A stretch of DNA of 64,000 bases. Source: Crenothrix polyspora (GTDB lineage Bacteria > Pseudomonadota > Gammaproteobacteria > Methylococcales > Methylomonadaceae). The position numbers were made by a program, and so were the translations under genes. Numbering within the stretch: position 1 is the first letter of the stretch; each line of letters opens with the position of its first letter. The stretch lies in NCBI RefSeq assembly GCF_900163755.1, contig NZ_FUKI01000096.1:1-64000 (forward strand), written 5' to 3'. This document shows, in pieces, positions 28,248 through 36,344 of the stretch. The notes under the pieces are model-generated. The model saw only the letters and a program-made list of their open reading frames with translations, was not told the origin of the DNA and made no database searches.

Positions 28248-28637
28248 ATGACAACAACCCCGAGCAAAGTCCTGGAAACCTTTCCTAATCCGCAGCCAGG
28301 TCGTGATTACACCATACGCATGACCTTGCCGGAATTTACCTGTTTGTGCCCTAAAACCGGCCAACCCGATTTTGCCACTTTTATTATCGAATATGTGCCA
28401 AGTGCGTTGTGCGTGGAATTAAAGTCGCTAAAACTGTATATGTGGGCATTTCGTGAGCAAGGTGCATTTCACGAAGCGGTAACCAATGAAATTCTCAATG
28501 ATATTATTGCGGCTATTAATCCCAATTTCATGCGCATTCGTGCCGAATTTAATGTGCGTGGCGGTGTATACACCACGGTGATTGTCGAGCATAAAAATCC
28601 TGATTGGCAAGTGCCACAGCTTGTCAATTTGCCCTAA
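28248..28637 (+). CDS. queF: NADPH-dependent preQ0 reductase QueF
   Basis: QueF reduces 7-cyano-7-deazaguanine to preQ1 in queuosine tRNA-modification synthesis. This is the short one-domain form (129 residues). The catalytic cysteine lies in [12 protein letters not shown] (Cys34, with Asp41), and the NADPH-binding QueF motif reads [20 protein letters not shown]. It is divergent from smc (97 bp apart) and lies 23 bp before psd on the same strand. Some beta- and gammaproteobacteria carry a longer two-domain QueF; the single-domain form here is the YkvM type. Confidence 0.95.
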   Translation: MTTTPSKVLETFPNPQPGRDYTIRMTLPEFTCLCPKTGQPDFATFIIEYVPSALCVELKSLKLYMWAFREQGAFHEAVTNEILNDIIAAINPNFMRIRAEFNVRGGVYTTVIVEHKNPDWQVPQLVNLP

Positions 28638-28660
28638 CTCCTACAAAGCATACTGCCGTT

Positions 28661-29521
28661 ATGACCTTTAAAGAAGCCCTTGCGACGTTGCCACAATATA
28701 TTTTGCCGCATCATTTTTTGTCGCGCATGATGAGAAAACTGTCGCGCTCAGAAAATACTTTTATTAAGACGCTGTTCATTAAGCAGATTATTAATTATTA
28801 CGGCGTGAACATGGCCGAATCGAGTGAACAAGACATCACTGCGTTTAAAAGTTTTAACCACTTTTTTACTCGCGCACTCAAGCCAGGCTTACGGCCTATT
28901 AGCACTGAAGCCAATGCAATTGCTAGCCCTGCCGATGGCGCAATCAGTCAGGCGGGTGCGATTACAGACGGTAATATTTTTCAGGCCAAGGGCAAAAGTT
29001 TTACGGCTGTTGATCTATTAGGTGGCAGTGCAGAACGCGCCGCGCCGTTTAATAACGGCGTGTTCAGTACAATTTACTTAGCACCTAAAGATTATCACCG
29101 GATGCACATGCCGCTTACCGGCACGCTGCGCGAAATGATCCATGTGCCGGGGCGTTTGTTCAGCGTCAATACAGTAACAGCCAATAATGTGCCAGGCCTA
29201 TTTGCCAGAAATGAGCGTGTGGTGGCCATCTTTGATACCGCCGCAGGACCTATGGCCTTAGTGATGGTGGGTGCTATTTTTGTATGCAGTATAGAAACCG
29301 TTTGGCATGGCGAAGTGACACCACCGAGCGCTAGCAGTGTTCAAACTTGGCAGTATAATGACAAGCCTATAATACTTAATATTGGCGAGGAACTGGGACG
29401 TTTTAATATGGGTTCGACAATTATTATGTTATTGGGTAAAGATGTGGCACAGTGGCGTGAAGGTCTAAACGCTGGGCAATCGGTTAAGCTGGGTGAGAAG
29501 ATTGGTTGGCTGACCGTGTAA
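28661..29521 (+). CDS. psd: Phosphatidylserine decarboxylase
   Basis: Psd makes phosphatidylethanolamine at the inner membrane. The ATG at 28661 begins MTFKEALATLPQYILPHHFL, a normal N-terminus; the frame is open further upstream into queF. The 286-residue proenzyme self-cleaves at the serine in NMGSTIIMLLGKD to form the pyruvoyl group, giving the large beta and small alpha chains. Other catalytic residues are the Asp in SPADGAI and the His in YHRMHMPL. Length and pattern fit the proteobacterial type I enzyme. It is coupled to queF by position only. Confidence 0.95.
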   Translation: MTFKEALATLPQYILPHHFLSRMMRKLSRSENTFIKTLFIKQIINYYGVNMAESSEQDITAFKSFNHFFTRALKPGLRPISTEANAIASPADGAISQAGAITDGNIFQAKGKSFTAVDLLGGSAERAAPFNNGVFSTIYLAPKDYHRMHMPLTGTLREMIHVPGRLFSVNTVTANNVPGLFARNERVVAIFDTAAGPMALVMVGAIFVCSIETVWHGEVTPPSASSVQTWQYNDKPIILNIGEELGRFNMGSTIIMLLGKDVAQWREGLNAGQSVKLGEKIGWLTV

Positions 29522-29647
29522 GATAAAGTGTAAGTTTACCGTAAAAGTAATTATTGGCAGATTGGGTTGCATTTTTTTCGCAAAATAATAATCAGCTAGC
29601 CGCCCTAAACCGCAGCGAAATATATTATAGAAGGCACTGATTTGCCC

Positions 29648-29671
29648 AAGCCCTCTGCTTGTAGAGGGCTT
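29648..29671. other. Perfect hairpin between psd and a reverse gene
   Basis: AAGCCCTCT and AGAGGGCTT (9-bp perfect arms) frame a GCTTGT loop in the 202-bp gap between the converging psd and repeat-protein genes. There is no T-run, so it is not a standard intrinsic terminator, although its place between converging genes suggests a stop or RNA-end function. Confidence 0.5.
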
Positions 29672-29723
29672 ATGGTGTCGCTTTGATAACAATTGGCTTT
29701 GTAACGCGCACGCTACAGCGCCA

Positions 29724-30793
29724 TTATTTTTTGCGGGTATTTTTTACTTTAAGCCCTGCCAACTCTTTAATTGGATTGTTCGACCAGTTGCCATAAATGG
29801 CAACGCGTACTCCCCGACCTTTAGGGTATTTTACCCCGTGTACTTGATTGTTAACTATCTTCACGCCAGCCGCGCTACTGAATCTTAAATCAGAGTCTCT
29901 GGCATCATTGCCGGTAAAATCAGACTTTTCTATCTGCACACCTTGCATTTTTGAGCCAATTATATTATTACGAATAAAACTGGTTCTGCGAATAACGGTG
30001 CCGATATTCCGCACCCCTAAATAAAAATTCAGCATTTAAATAACATATTGATATTTAATGAATTTTAGTATTTTTTTGGATTTTAGACTTTCGAATTAAA
30101 ACAAGAAAAATTCATCTCTCGTTTGTTTTTTGTTAAATATAAGCTGATATAAATGACTTTGAAAATACGCCAAAAATTCGACAAATTTATAACATACTGA
30201 AATTATTAAATTAAATTTAATCATAAAATTATGAATAGGGGTGCGGAATGTCGGACGGTGTTTTTGTTACCCTCCATAAGCACCACGTTGTTCACAAAAA
30301 GACTGTCTCGTACTATTGCACCACGCAGGTTTAGTGGAATAGGTTCGGCTAATTGCTCTTCCTTAGAGCCATATATTTTGGGTTGTTTTTTTAAATTGCC
30401 TTCTAAAACAACATTATTCAACTTCGCTCCACCAAAGTTGAGCGAAGCAATTTGATTACCTCTAAAAACAACCCCGTTTAATACTGCACCATCCGATAAA
30501 TTCACCGTACCTAATTTACCATTCAAAAATACGACGTTTTTTAATTGCACCGCTGATAATGTGCCAGTAAATGATGGATTAATAAACATTTTATTTTCTA
30601 GTACGCCGTTTTTTAGCTCTTGATCGTTAAAATTGGCATCATAAATTACCTCACAGTCGCCTTCCGCCATACAAGGCTCTGGTATAGGTTCTGAAATTGA
30701 CTCCGGTTTTGGCTTAGCTGCAACGACCGTAGTCATCAGCACAGTAAGTAATAAAAAATTAATATATTTGTTTGTGTTATTGATGGTCTTCAT
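29724..30793 (-). pseudogene. Exported repeat protein split by a miniature element
   Basis: The upstream part starts at the ATG at 30793 behind AGAGAAAAG, with a signal peptide (INFLLLTVLMTTVVA). Short irregular repeats follow, such as LKNVVFLNGKLGTVNLSDGA and LNNVVLEGN, which recall pentapeptide-like or parallel beta-helix repeats. The frame is closed by an inserted element (30006-30249), which adds the false ending SAPLFIIL. Removing the element and one copy of a 2-bp AT duplication joins TVRH to IGTVIRRTSFIRN in frame, and the protein then continues to ELAGLKVKNTRKK. The inactive state looks recent, because both halves are otherwise open. Function unknown. Confidence 0.78.
30006..30249. 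mobile_element. 244-bp miniature inverted-repeat element
   Basis: The ends are perfect 14-bp inverted repeats, ATTCCGCACCCCTA (30006-30019) and TAGGGGTGCGGAAT (30236-30249). The interior is very AT-rich and has no coding capacity, so it is a non-autonomous MITE. It lies in a protein gene whose frame is restored if the element and a 2-bp AT duplication are removed. The responsible transposase is not in the window. Confidence 0.85.
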
Positions 30794-31816
30794 GACTTTT
30801 CTCTTTGTAGTTTTAATTTTATTGGCTATCCGCCTGAAACGGAATACGCTGCAAGGCTTAACTGTTCGCCCTAAGTCTGTCGGAGGGTGGATGGTTAAAT
30901 AGATCATGGTTCGACAAACTCAGCACGAACGGCTTTTTGCCCTCAGGTATAACCCCGAAACTGTTCCGCTTTAGTGGGTAGCCATTTTATTTATGACGAT
31001 AGCTGTATCGTTTATTTAGTTGTTAAAGGTATTACATGCCGCATAGTACCAATACTTTTTGCAAACAGATAGAATCAGTTGTAAATTATTATGAGATACT
31101 AAATATAACAAATTGATTTATAAATTGTTATAAAATTTAATTTTTGGTTAATGTAATTTAAAGCTTACATTTTTTGGGTCAGCTTCGGCTTTTTTTGCCA
31201 AACAGCACACAAGCTTAGTTATTTGGATATTTAATGCAAGATATTAATATTACTTACAAATTTAAGATGTTTATTTAAAATAGAGCAAAAAAAAATACTA
31301 CCCAACATGTTCAATGCGTTGGTTATATTGGGCTGGAAAAAGCGCTCAACCCAACCTGCAAAATATGTCTCCGTCTAAATGCGGCACCTAAAATAATTCT
31401 AACATCAATGCTGATGCCTCAATCTGCCCCTATCATTTAGAATTATAGGGCGGAATAGCGGCAGCGTATTCCGCCGTCATGCAATACCCAACATTCGGCG
31501 CATTACGTATTACGCTAATGCGCTCTATGAATTCCCGCACATTTATCACACCCTTATGAACCATCCAGCATTATCATTAATGAGCATCAATTCTGGCTTA
31601 ATAGTAACTACGGTTTATCTTGGCAGTAGAATGGCAAAACGGTATTATCAATTGTTTTTTAAGATGAAGCTCATGCAAAAAATACAGGACTACGTCGCAT
31701 AAAATGCCCAATAGGCACACAATGAATGGGGCGGCGCATGCTATCTTTCAGCAATGATGGCACTGACTGTGCGCCAGTAAAACTTACTCAATTCTTTAAA
31801 ATATTGAAAAACAATT
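30794..31816. other. Gene-free AT-rich region
   Basis: About 1 kb without a credible gene. It holds a fragment of the TTCGACAAACTCAGCACGAACGG palindrome core (30906-30932), a degenerate TTGGG...CAACCCAACCT repeat near 31310-31365 related to the one at 32322-32350, and the double hairpin at 31449-31523. An ATG frame at 31726-31968 overlaps the VF530 gene in another frame and is not called. Confidence 0.6.
31449..31523. repeat. Double-hairpin intergenic repeat
   Basis: GGCGGAATA (31449-31457) pairs with TATTCCGCC (31467-31475), and 22 bp later GCGCATTA (31498-31505) pairs with TAATGCGC (31516-31523). The pair has the look of a REP-type double hairpin; only one copy is in this window. Confidence 0.6.
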
Positions 31817-32125
31817 ATGAAATCATCAGCTATTATTCTTCCGGATATTTCTGTTACCCAATCCGAACAATTACCCGTTGTGCCGTTAAAGCAGCCTCAC
31901 AATCCTTTACATGGTTTAACGCTGGAGACGGTAGTAACAGCATTGGTGGCGCATTATGGTTGGACTGAATTGGCTGAGCGCATACCGATACGCTGTTTTA
32001 GTAGCGAGCCGAGTATTGCATCGAGCTTAAAGTTTTTACGTAAAACGCCGTGGGCACGCGATAAAGTAGAAGGGCTTTATGGCTTTATGTTGCGCGATAT
32101 TAACCGCAATAAGCAGGATGATTAA
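31817..32125 (+). CDS. VF530 family DNA-binding protein (DUF2132)
   Basis: The 102-residue product has a variable N-terminus and then the VF530/DUF2132 pattern: NPLHGLTLETVVTALVAHYG, WTELAERIPIRCFSSEPSIA and SSLKFLRKTPWARDKVEGLY. The family is small and helical, and a structure from Vibrio fischeri suggested DNA binding; the cellular role is not known. The gene stands alone, with gene-free repeat-rich stretches on both sides. The N-terminal 25 residues are longer than usual, and the internal start options lack a better ribosome binding site. Confidence 0.88.
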   Translation: MKSSAIILPDISVTQSEQLPVVPLKQPHNPLHGLTLETVVTALVAHYGWTELAERIPIRCFSSEPSIASSLKFLRKTPWARDKVEGLYGFMLRDINRNKQDD

Positions 32126-32243
32126 AGCCACACTATAACGCGTAACGGTTATCGCTTTCTTTGGTGTTGTATCATCCTGATGTCATTTTTAAATCGTTGT
32201 TCACGGGTACTGAGTTTAGATATACAGGCTACTAACTTAAAAC

Positions 32244-32364
32244 GGGACAAAAAATAATGATACTGAAGTGGGTTGGGCTGCCTGTTGTTTGGCAATCCAA
32301 CATTGACAACTATTGAATTATGTTGGGTTGAGAAAAGCATTCAACCCAACCTACATTTTGTCCC
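32244..32364. repeat. 121-bp element with 9-bp inverted ends
   Basis: GGGACAAAA (32244-32252) and TTTTGTCCC (32356-32364) are inverted ends. Inside is a hairpin, GTTGGGTTGA / TCAACCCAAC (32322-32331 and 32341-32350). Its left 66 bp are repeated, imperfectly, at 35016-35078 (shared GGACAAAAA, GGTTGGGCTG and TGTTTGGCAATCCAA). Confidence 0.6.
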
Positions 32365-32368
32365 AGCT

Positions 32369-32470
32369 TACAGCATTTTCACAGTTCAATAGTTACAGCG
32401 TAACCGTTCATGCTTCGACAAGCTCAGCACGAACGGTGGGCTGTAACTGTCCTAAGTTGAAAACGCTGTA
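32369..32470. repeat. Dispersed palindromic element, family 1, copy B (102 bp)
   Basis: Same ends as the copy at 12116-12244 (TACAGCATTTTCACAGTTCA ... AAGTTGAAAACGCTGTA), but about 27 bp of the internal core are missing: only one of the two TTCGACAAGCTCAG-type arms remains. It lies 4 bp after the 121-bp element. Confidence 0.85.
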
Positions 32471-32530
32471 GTAGCCCAGTTTGGTAAGTTGAAGCCACAT
32501 AGCATCAATAATCTATCTGGCTTCTTTTTA

Positions 32531-32563
32531 AGACCTGCGAGGTTTTTAAAGCCTCGCAGGTCT
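32531..32563. repeat. AGACCTGCGAGG palindrome
   Basis: AGACCTGCGAGG and CCTCGCAGGTCT are perfect 12-bp arms around TTTTTAAAG. A close relative (AGACCTACAAGGTTTT) is at 44176-44208 and a degraded one at 50086-50119. The family is dispersed and intergenic. Confidence 0.7.
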
Positions 32564-32612
32564 GAAATTTACCCGATACTTAAAGAGTATTGAAGTACTA
32601 AAATAAAAGCTG

Positions 32613-33464
32613 TTAATCTTCAATAGTAATGCTGTCACCCCGTTTAACCCAGCCAGGATGCACAACCTTAGCATACACTCCCACGCTGGGTAGTTCTTTG
32701 CCAGCAAACGATACAAATGGGGTATTTTTCGCGACCGCATGTTTGAGTATGCCACCATCGGCAGGCAAATCACCTTGAGCAAGCGTTGGCATAACGCAAC
32801 GAGGGCAAGGATACGAGATATGCACACGCAAAGTATCACCCAAACGAATGGTTTTACCTACCCAGTCATTTTCAACAAAGCCTTCTAAACCGGCGGTATC
32901 AAGCATAATATTCGGTCTAAAGCGTCTGGCTTCAAAACGACCCGCAGGATACAGTTTTTGCATGGCTTCTATTGAACTGCTGGTCAGTAAATGCAAGGCG
33001 GCATAATCAAAGAATGAGCCTTGTGGGGCATCACCTGCCACACCTTCATTAGAAATTTCATTGCTATCGCCGTCGTACTCTGGCCAATATTGTTCCAATT
33101 TGGCAGCATCTGGTGCTTTGGTTTCTAATCTAACGGGGCGACCTAAAAAGCCAGATAGCTTGTCATTAATATCCGTTTGCTCGCTGTGTAATACCGTACC
33201 ATCTGGCAGTGTAATCCATAGTGCATGGTCTGAATTGGCTTCTAATGGCGCGGTATAGGCGGAACGAAATGAAAAAAAGCCTGGCCATTTTTTTGGGTTT
33301 TTAGCACTTACAACCTTATCTGTTTCGACATCAATTAATGCGTAATACCGATCACCTAACAGCCCTGTTAAATTGACCTGTGCGCCGTTAAGTTCTTCAC
33401 CCATCATGGATTTTACTGGATAGCGCCAGAGCGTAGAGACCGTAATTGCAGATTTGTTTGACAT
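32613..33464 (-). CDS. MOSC domain protein (molybdenum-cofactor binding)
   Basis: The 283-residue protein joins an N-terminal beta-barrel domain (STLWRYPVKSMMGEELNGAQ, GDRYYALIDVETDKVVSAK) to a C-terminal MOSC domain (RFRPNIMLDTAGLEGFVEND, LRVHISYPCPRCVMPTLAQG). MOSC proteins bind the molybdenum cofactor; relatives (YcbX, mARC) reduce N-hydroxylated compounds. The conserved cysteine lies in the YPCPRCVMP motif. The protein lacks a ferredoxin domain, so its electron donor would be separate. It stands alone between a repeat cluster and the Slp-type lipoprotein gene. Confidence 0.9.
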   Translation of the reverse strand: MSNKSAITVSTLWRYPVKSMMGEELNGAQVNLTGLLGDRYYALIDVETDKVVSAKNPKKWPGFFSFRSAYTAPLEANSDHALWITLPDGTVLHSEQTDINDKLSGFLGRPVRLETKAPDAAKLEQYWPEYDGDSNEISNEGVAGDAPQGSFFDYAALHLLTSSSIEAMQKLYPAGRFEARRFRPNIMLDTAGLEGFVENDWVGKTIRLGDTLRVHISYPCPRCVMPTLAQGDLPADGGILKHAVAKNTPFVSFAGKELPSVGVYAKVVHPGWVKRGDSITIED

Positions 33465-33614
33465 TGCTACTCCGTAGTTATTTTTATGTTGATTTTAAAA
33501 GTTCTGTGGCTCAGATGATTTGGTTAATAGGTCTAATGGGAAAAAAATGAATAAAAATTCGATTCTAGCGGTTAACTACCGAGTTTTTAATAGAAAACTG
33601 AAAAGTTCTGACGC

Positions 33615-34196
33615 TTAATGATGACGGTGATGGGGGCCATAAGAAGGCGAGTAATAACCGCTGCCGTAATAGGGATAACCACCCCATCCGCCTCTCATGC
33701 CGCCATAATAACCACCGTAAGAACCAAAGCCGCCAAATCCACCGTAGCTATTGTAGTAGTTGTCAGGCTCATATTTTGGCCACATAAATATCGTTTGTGA
33801 TAAAACCACTGGCAGTTTAAGTATTCTTTTATCAACTGTGCGTTCTGTGTCACCCGCTAATGGACCAAATACCGTCACTTCAGTATTTTTGGTATACACG
33901 ATAGGATCGAGAAATGTGGAACTTTGGATTATAAAACGACCGCCACTGCTTTGATCGATTTGTGGTCTGCCATAGCTGTTTAATGGATACAGTAGGACTT
34001 GAATAAAGCTTTGATATTGTTTATTTTCTACATCAATAATCACCCCGCCCCAGCGCACAACAGTATTTTTATGGCTATTAATGTTTTGCATAGCCTGGCT
34101 GTAAGAAATATCTATTGATGGCGTATTTTCAATATTACGCGGTAGATTCGAACAGGCGCTTAACAACAAACAGCTGGAAATTAAATATTTTTTCAT
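33615..34196 (-). CDS. Slp family outer-membrane lipoprotein with Gly/Tyr tail
   Basis: A lipobox, LLSAC (Cys15), marks a lipoprotein. The mature part follows the Slp family pattern, with SYSQAMQNINSHKNTVVRWGG (about residues 30-50), VLLYPLNSYGRPQIDQSSGG and LPVVLSQTIFMWPKY. Slp in E. coli is an outer-membrane lipoprotein induced by starvation and acid. The last 45 residues are rich in Gly and Tyr (GGFGGFGSYGGYYGGMRGGW) and end in HHRHH, unlike E. coli Slp. A paralog at 39440-40888 shares the N-terminal domain but has a different, cysteine-rich tail; both surround the signalling genes between them. Confidence 0.87.
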   Translation of the reverse strand: MKKYLISSCLLLSACSNLPRNIENTPSIDISYSQAMQNINSHKNTVVRWGGVIIDVENKQYQSFIQVLLYPLNSYGRPQIDQSSGGRFIIQSSTFLDPIVYTKNTEVTVFGPLAGDTERTVDKRILKLPVVLSQTIFMWPKYEPDNYYNSYGGFGGFGSYGGYYGGMRGGWGGYPYYGSGYYSPSYGPHHRHH

Positions 34197-34485
34197 AAAA
34201 CCGCCCTATATTGTCAGATGCTGCTATAAGGCGCTAATAATAGCGTATTCAACTCCTGCATCCAAGAGGCAATTTTAAAATCACTGATCTGCTTGTGGCG
34301 TAATATAACCTTGTAAATGCCGCTCTGGTAACCGCTTTGTCAAATGGTTGAAGTCAGTTGCTCATTAGTTTTGAACATATATAAACCATTATTATTAATG
34401 GTATTTTATGTGTATTATTTTTGATAAACTGAAACATGCTATTGGCGAAAGTGTTATTTTGACACTAAAGAAAATAAAATTTATT

Positions 34486-34965
34486 TTAAAAAGAATTACT
34501 GTTGTTTACCTGTGTATAAACAGCGACTAAATCTCGGATGACTTGCTGAGAGGCTTGCGCGTAATGACCATCTTTAAGTTCTGCAAGCGCTGTAGACTTA
34601 TCTTGTGTTTGTGCTAAATGCAACACTTTACCCGCGCAGCTGTGAAAATGAGCATGATTTTTTTGCAGTTGTTCAAATTGCACTAATGAAGAAAATTTTT
34701 GAGTACCCGTGCTGTGAATCCATTTGCCAAGCAGGCATTGATCATCACGGCTAACCACTTCAACTTGCAGTGTTTCCGCCGAACTGCCGTCAACGACAGA
34801 GGTAAGACGCTTCTTCCAATTTTGATGCGCCTCAATAGCGGATATAAAATTCAAGCCGACTGTTTCTTCAGCTTTAATATGCGTAATGTCTACCGCTGCA
34901 AAAGCCGATACTATCGGTTTAGGCTTTTTTCTATTCAGTAAGTTTTTAAACCAGTTTTTAAACAT
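34486..34965 (-). CDS. CZB domain zinc-binding protein
   Basis: The ATG at 34965 (MFKNWFKNLLNRKKPKP) has a GGAGT upstream; the frame is open 12 codons further. The 159-residue protein has the chemoreceptor zinc-binding (CZB) signature: AIEAHQNWKKRL with the first His, DDQCLLGKWIHSTG with the Cys and Trp, and NHAHFHSCAGKVLHLAQ with the last two His. CZB domains regulate chemoreceptors and diguanylate cyclases by sensing zinc or oxidants such as hypochlorite at the Cys-Zn site. Here the domain stands alone with a basic N-terminus and no membrane segment. It lies 240 bp downstream of the STAS gene on the same strand. Confidence 0.85.
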   Translation of the reverse strand: MFKNWFKNLLNRKKPKPIVSAFAAVDITHIKAEETVGLNFISAIEAHQNWKKRLTSVVDGSSAETLQVEVVSRDDQCLLGKWIHSTGTQKFSSLVQFEQLQKNHAHFHSCAGKVLHLAQTQDKSTALAELKDGHYAQASQQVIRDLVAVYTQVNNSNSF

Positions 34966-35015
34966 CACAGCGCATACTCCCCAATAATTAAAATTAATCA
35001 AACTTAGGGCTATCT

Positions 35016-35078
35016 ACTTAAAATAGGACAAAAATAATAATGCTTTAGGGTTGGGCTGCGTACTGTTTGGCAATCCAA
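35016..35078. repeat. Partial copy of the 121-bp element
   Basis: This 63-bp stretch (ACTTAAAATAGGACAAAAATA, then GGTTGGGCTG and TGTTTGGCAATCCAA) matches the left half of the element at 32244-32364, starting just before its left end. The right inverted end is not found, so this copy is truncated. Confidence 0.55.
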
Positions 35079-35203
35079 TTTACATTGTTGTTCCTGACTT
35101 GATAGCCCAATTTAGAAACACAGGTCATAAATAACCTGAGTCTTAAAGCTAAGTGTAGTAGGACACTGGCGTTTTTTAAGGGCGATTCAAAATTAAATAG
35201 TTG

Positions 35204-36331
35204 CTAAGTGTAGCGGTTATAAACCATTTGTAACATGTGTAATTCGCCCGTTTCCGGCGCATTCCAACCGCCAGTTTGAATATCAGCCAAAATTTGTTGA
35301 CCTTGTGTATCTTGTGTCATGTTGGTTAACACTTTAATCAATTCCTCGGCGTGATTTTTTATGTGTGGCGAAATACAAAATAAATGTGACGCGAAATCGG
35401 TTTCGCTCTCATCCAGTTTTTGCACGTTACTGCGGCTGAATGACGATAAGCCCTGAAAGGTTTTTTTCAGCATAAAAACCAAATCGCATTTACCACGAAT
35501 TAGTGACTGTAAGGCTTTTATTTCGTTGCCGGCAATATCAAAAACAAACTGTGCCGAATCTACACCACTTTCATCACATAAAAACCGCCCTAATAAATAC
35601 ACAAAGCTGCCTTCGGTGGCGACACTCACTGTTAATCCTTGCAATTCTTTTAAGCTACGATCGTCATCAATACGGGTCAATATAACCACTTCATCGGCTT
35701 CAGCAATGGGTTTTAAAATAGGAATAAAGCCATGATTTTTTATCATTTCGCAGGCTTCAAACGGTTTAGCAAATAATAAATCAGTTAAATTACCATTGGG
35801 TGTATTGGCCGCTTGCTCAAAATGAATAGCGCGATTTAATTTGCGTTGTAAATAAGTATTGAGTAAATACCAGCCAGTCAGTTGTTGACCGGATTGCAAG
35901 GTGGCAACAAAATTTAATTTATCGTGTGGAATATGTACTGCAACGGGTTTGTGTTCCGCGTGGCGAGGTGGCTCTGGATTAAGTGCAGGGCTGTCGACGC
36001 TTAAAGCAATATCTTTGGTTGTCGAACTGATAAAACGACCAAGGCCGGTAATCTTAAACAGCATATTAATCATACGATTTAAACGCTGCACTTCAACTTT
36101 AATTTTTTTATTTTCCCAGTCTTCAAACAATTTTAATAGCAACGACAAACCCATGGAATTAACGCGCTCAACTTTGCTAAAATCCAGCAATACATGTGAG
36201 CCCGCTTGTGCTGTCGTCAGTGATTGTAACGCGGAAGCGGCATGTGCATCTATTGAGCCTACGAACATATAACGACACATTTCGCCTTGCTTGGAGACTT
36301 CTTCAATACTGAAGGTATTTGACATCAACAT
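35204..36331 (-). CDS. STAS domain fused to PhnD-like binding domain
   Basis: The start MLMSNTFSIEEV at 36331 is set by GGAG at a good distance (AAAGGAGATTTAATT); the frame is open further upstream. Of 375 residues, about 1-110 form a STAS domain of the anti-sigma-factor-antagonist type, with the switch serine in VERVNSMGLSLLLKL (Ser59). A Pro-rich linker follows, then from about residue 140 a PhnD-like periplasmic-binding-protein fold (FVATLQSGQQLTGWYLLNTY, SVATEGSFVYLLGRFLCDE, LTNMTQDTQGQQILADIQTG). There is no signal peptide, so the binding domain would act in the cytoplasm, with an unknown ligand. The gene follows the SpoIIE-type gene by 13 bp, and its ribosome binding site overlaps that region, so the two are translationally coupled. 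Confidence 0.82.
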   Translation of the reverse strand: MLMSNTFSIEEVSKQGEMCRYMFVGSIDAHAASALQSLTTAQAGSHVLLDFSKVERVNSMGLSLLLKLFEDWENKKIKVEVQRLNRMINMLFKITGLGRFISSTTKDIALSVDSPALNPEPPRHAEHKPVAVHIPHDKLNFVATLQSGQQLTGWYLLNTYLQRKLNRAIHFEQAANTPNGNLTDLLFAKPFEACEMIKNHGFIPILKPIAEADEVVILTRIDDDRSLKELQGLTVSVATEGSFVYLLGRFLCDESGVDSAQFVFDIAGNEIKALQSLIRGKCDLVFMLKKTFQGLSSFSRSNVQKLDESETDFASHLFCISPHIKNHAEELIKVLTNMTQDTQGQQILADIQTGGWNAPETGELHMLQMVYNRYT

Positions 36332-36344
36332 AATTAAATCTCCT

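Larger units (their letters stand above)
32126..32612. other. Gene-free repeat cluster
   Basis: This 490-bp gap carries no gene. It contains three different repeats in a row: a 121-bp element (32244-32364), the family-1 palindrome copy B (32369-32470) and the AGACCTGCGAGG palindrome (32531-32563). The stretch is a hot spot for miniature insertions. Confidence 0.7.

Noticed and set aside
34197-34485. Possible gene between the Slp-type and CZB genes
   Set aside because: No frame of useful length, start signal or family pattern was found.
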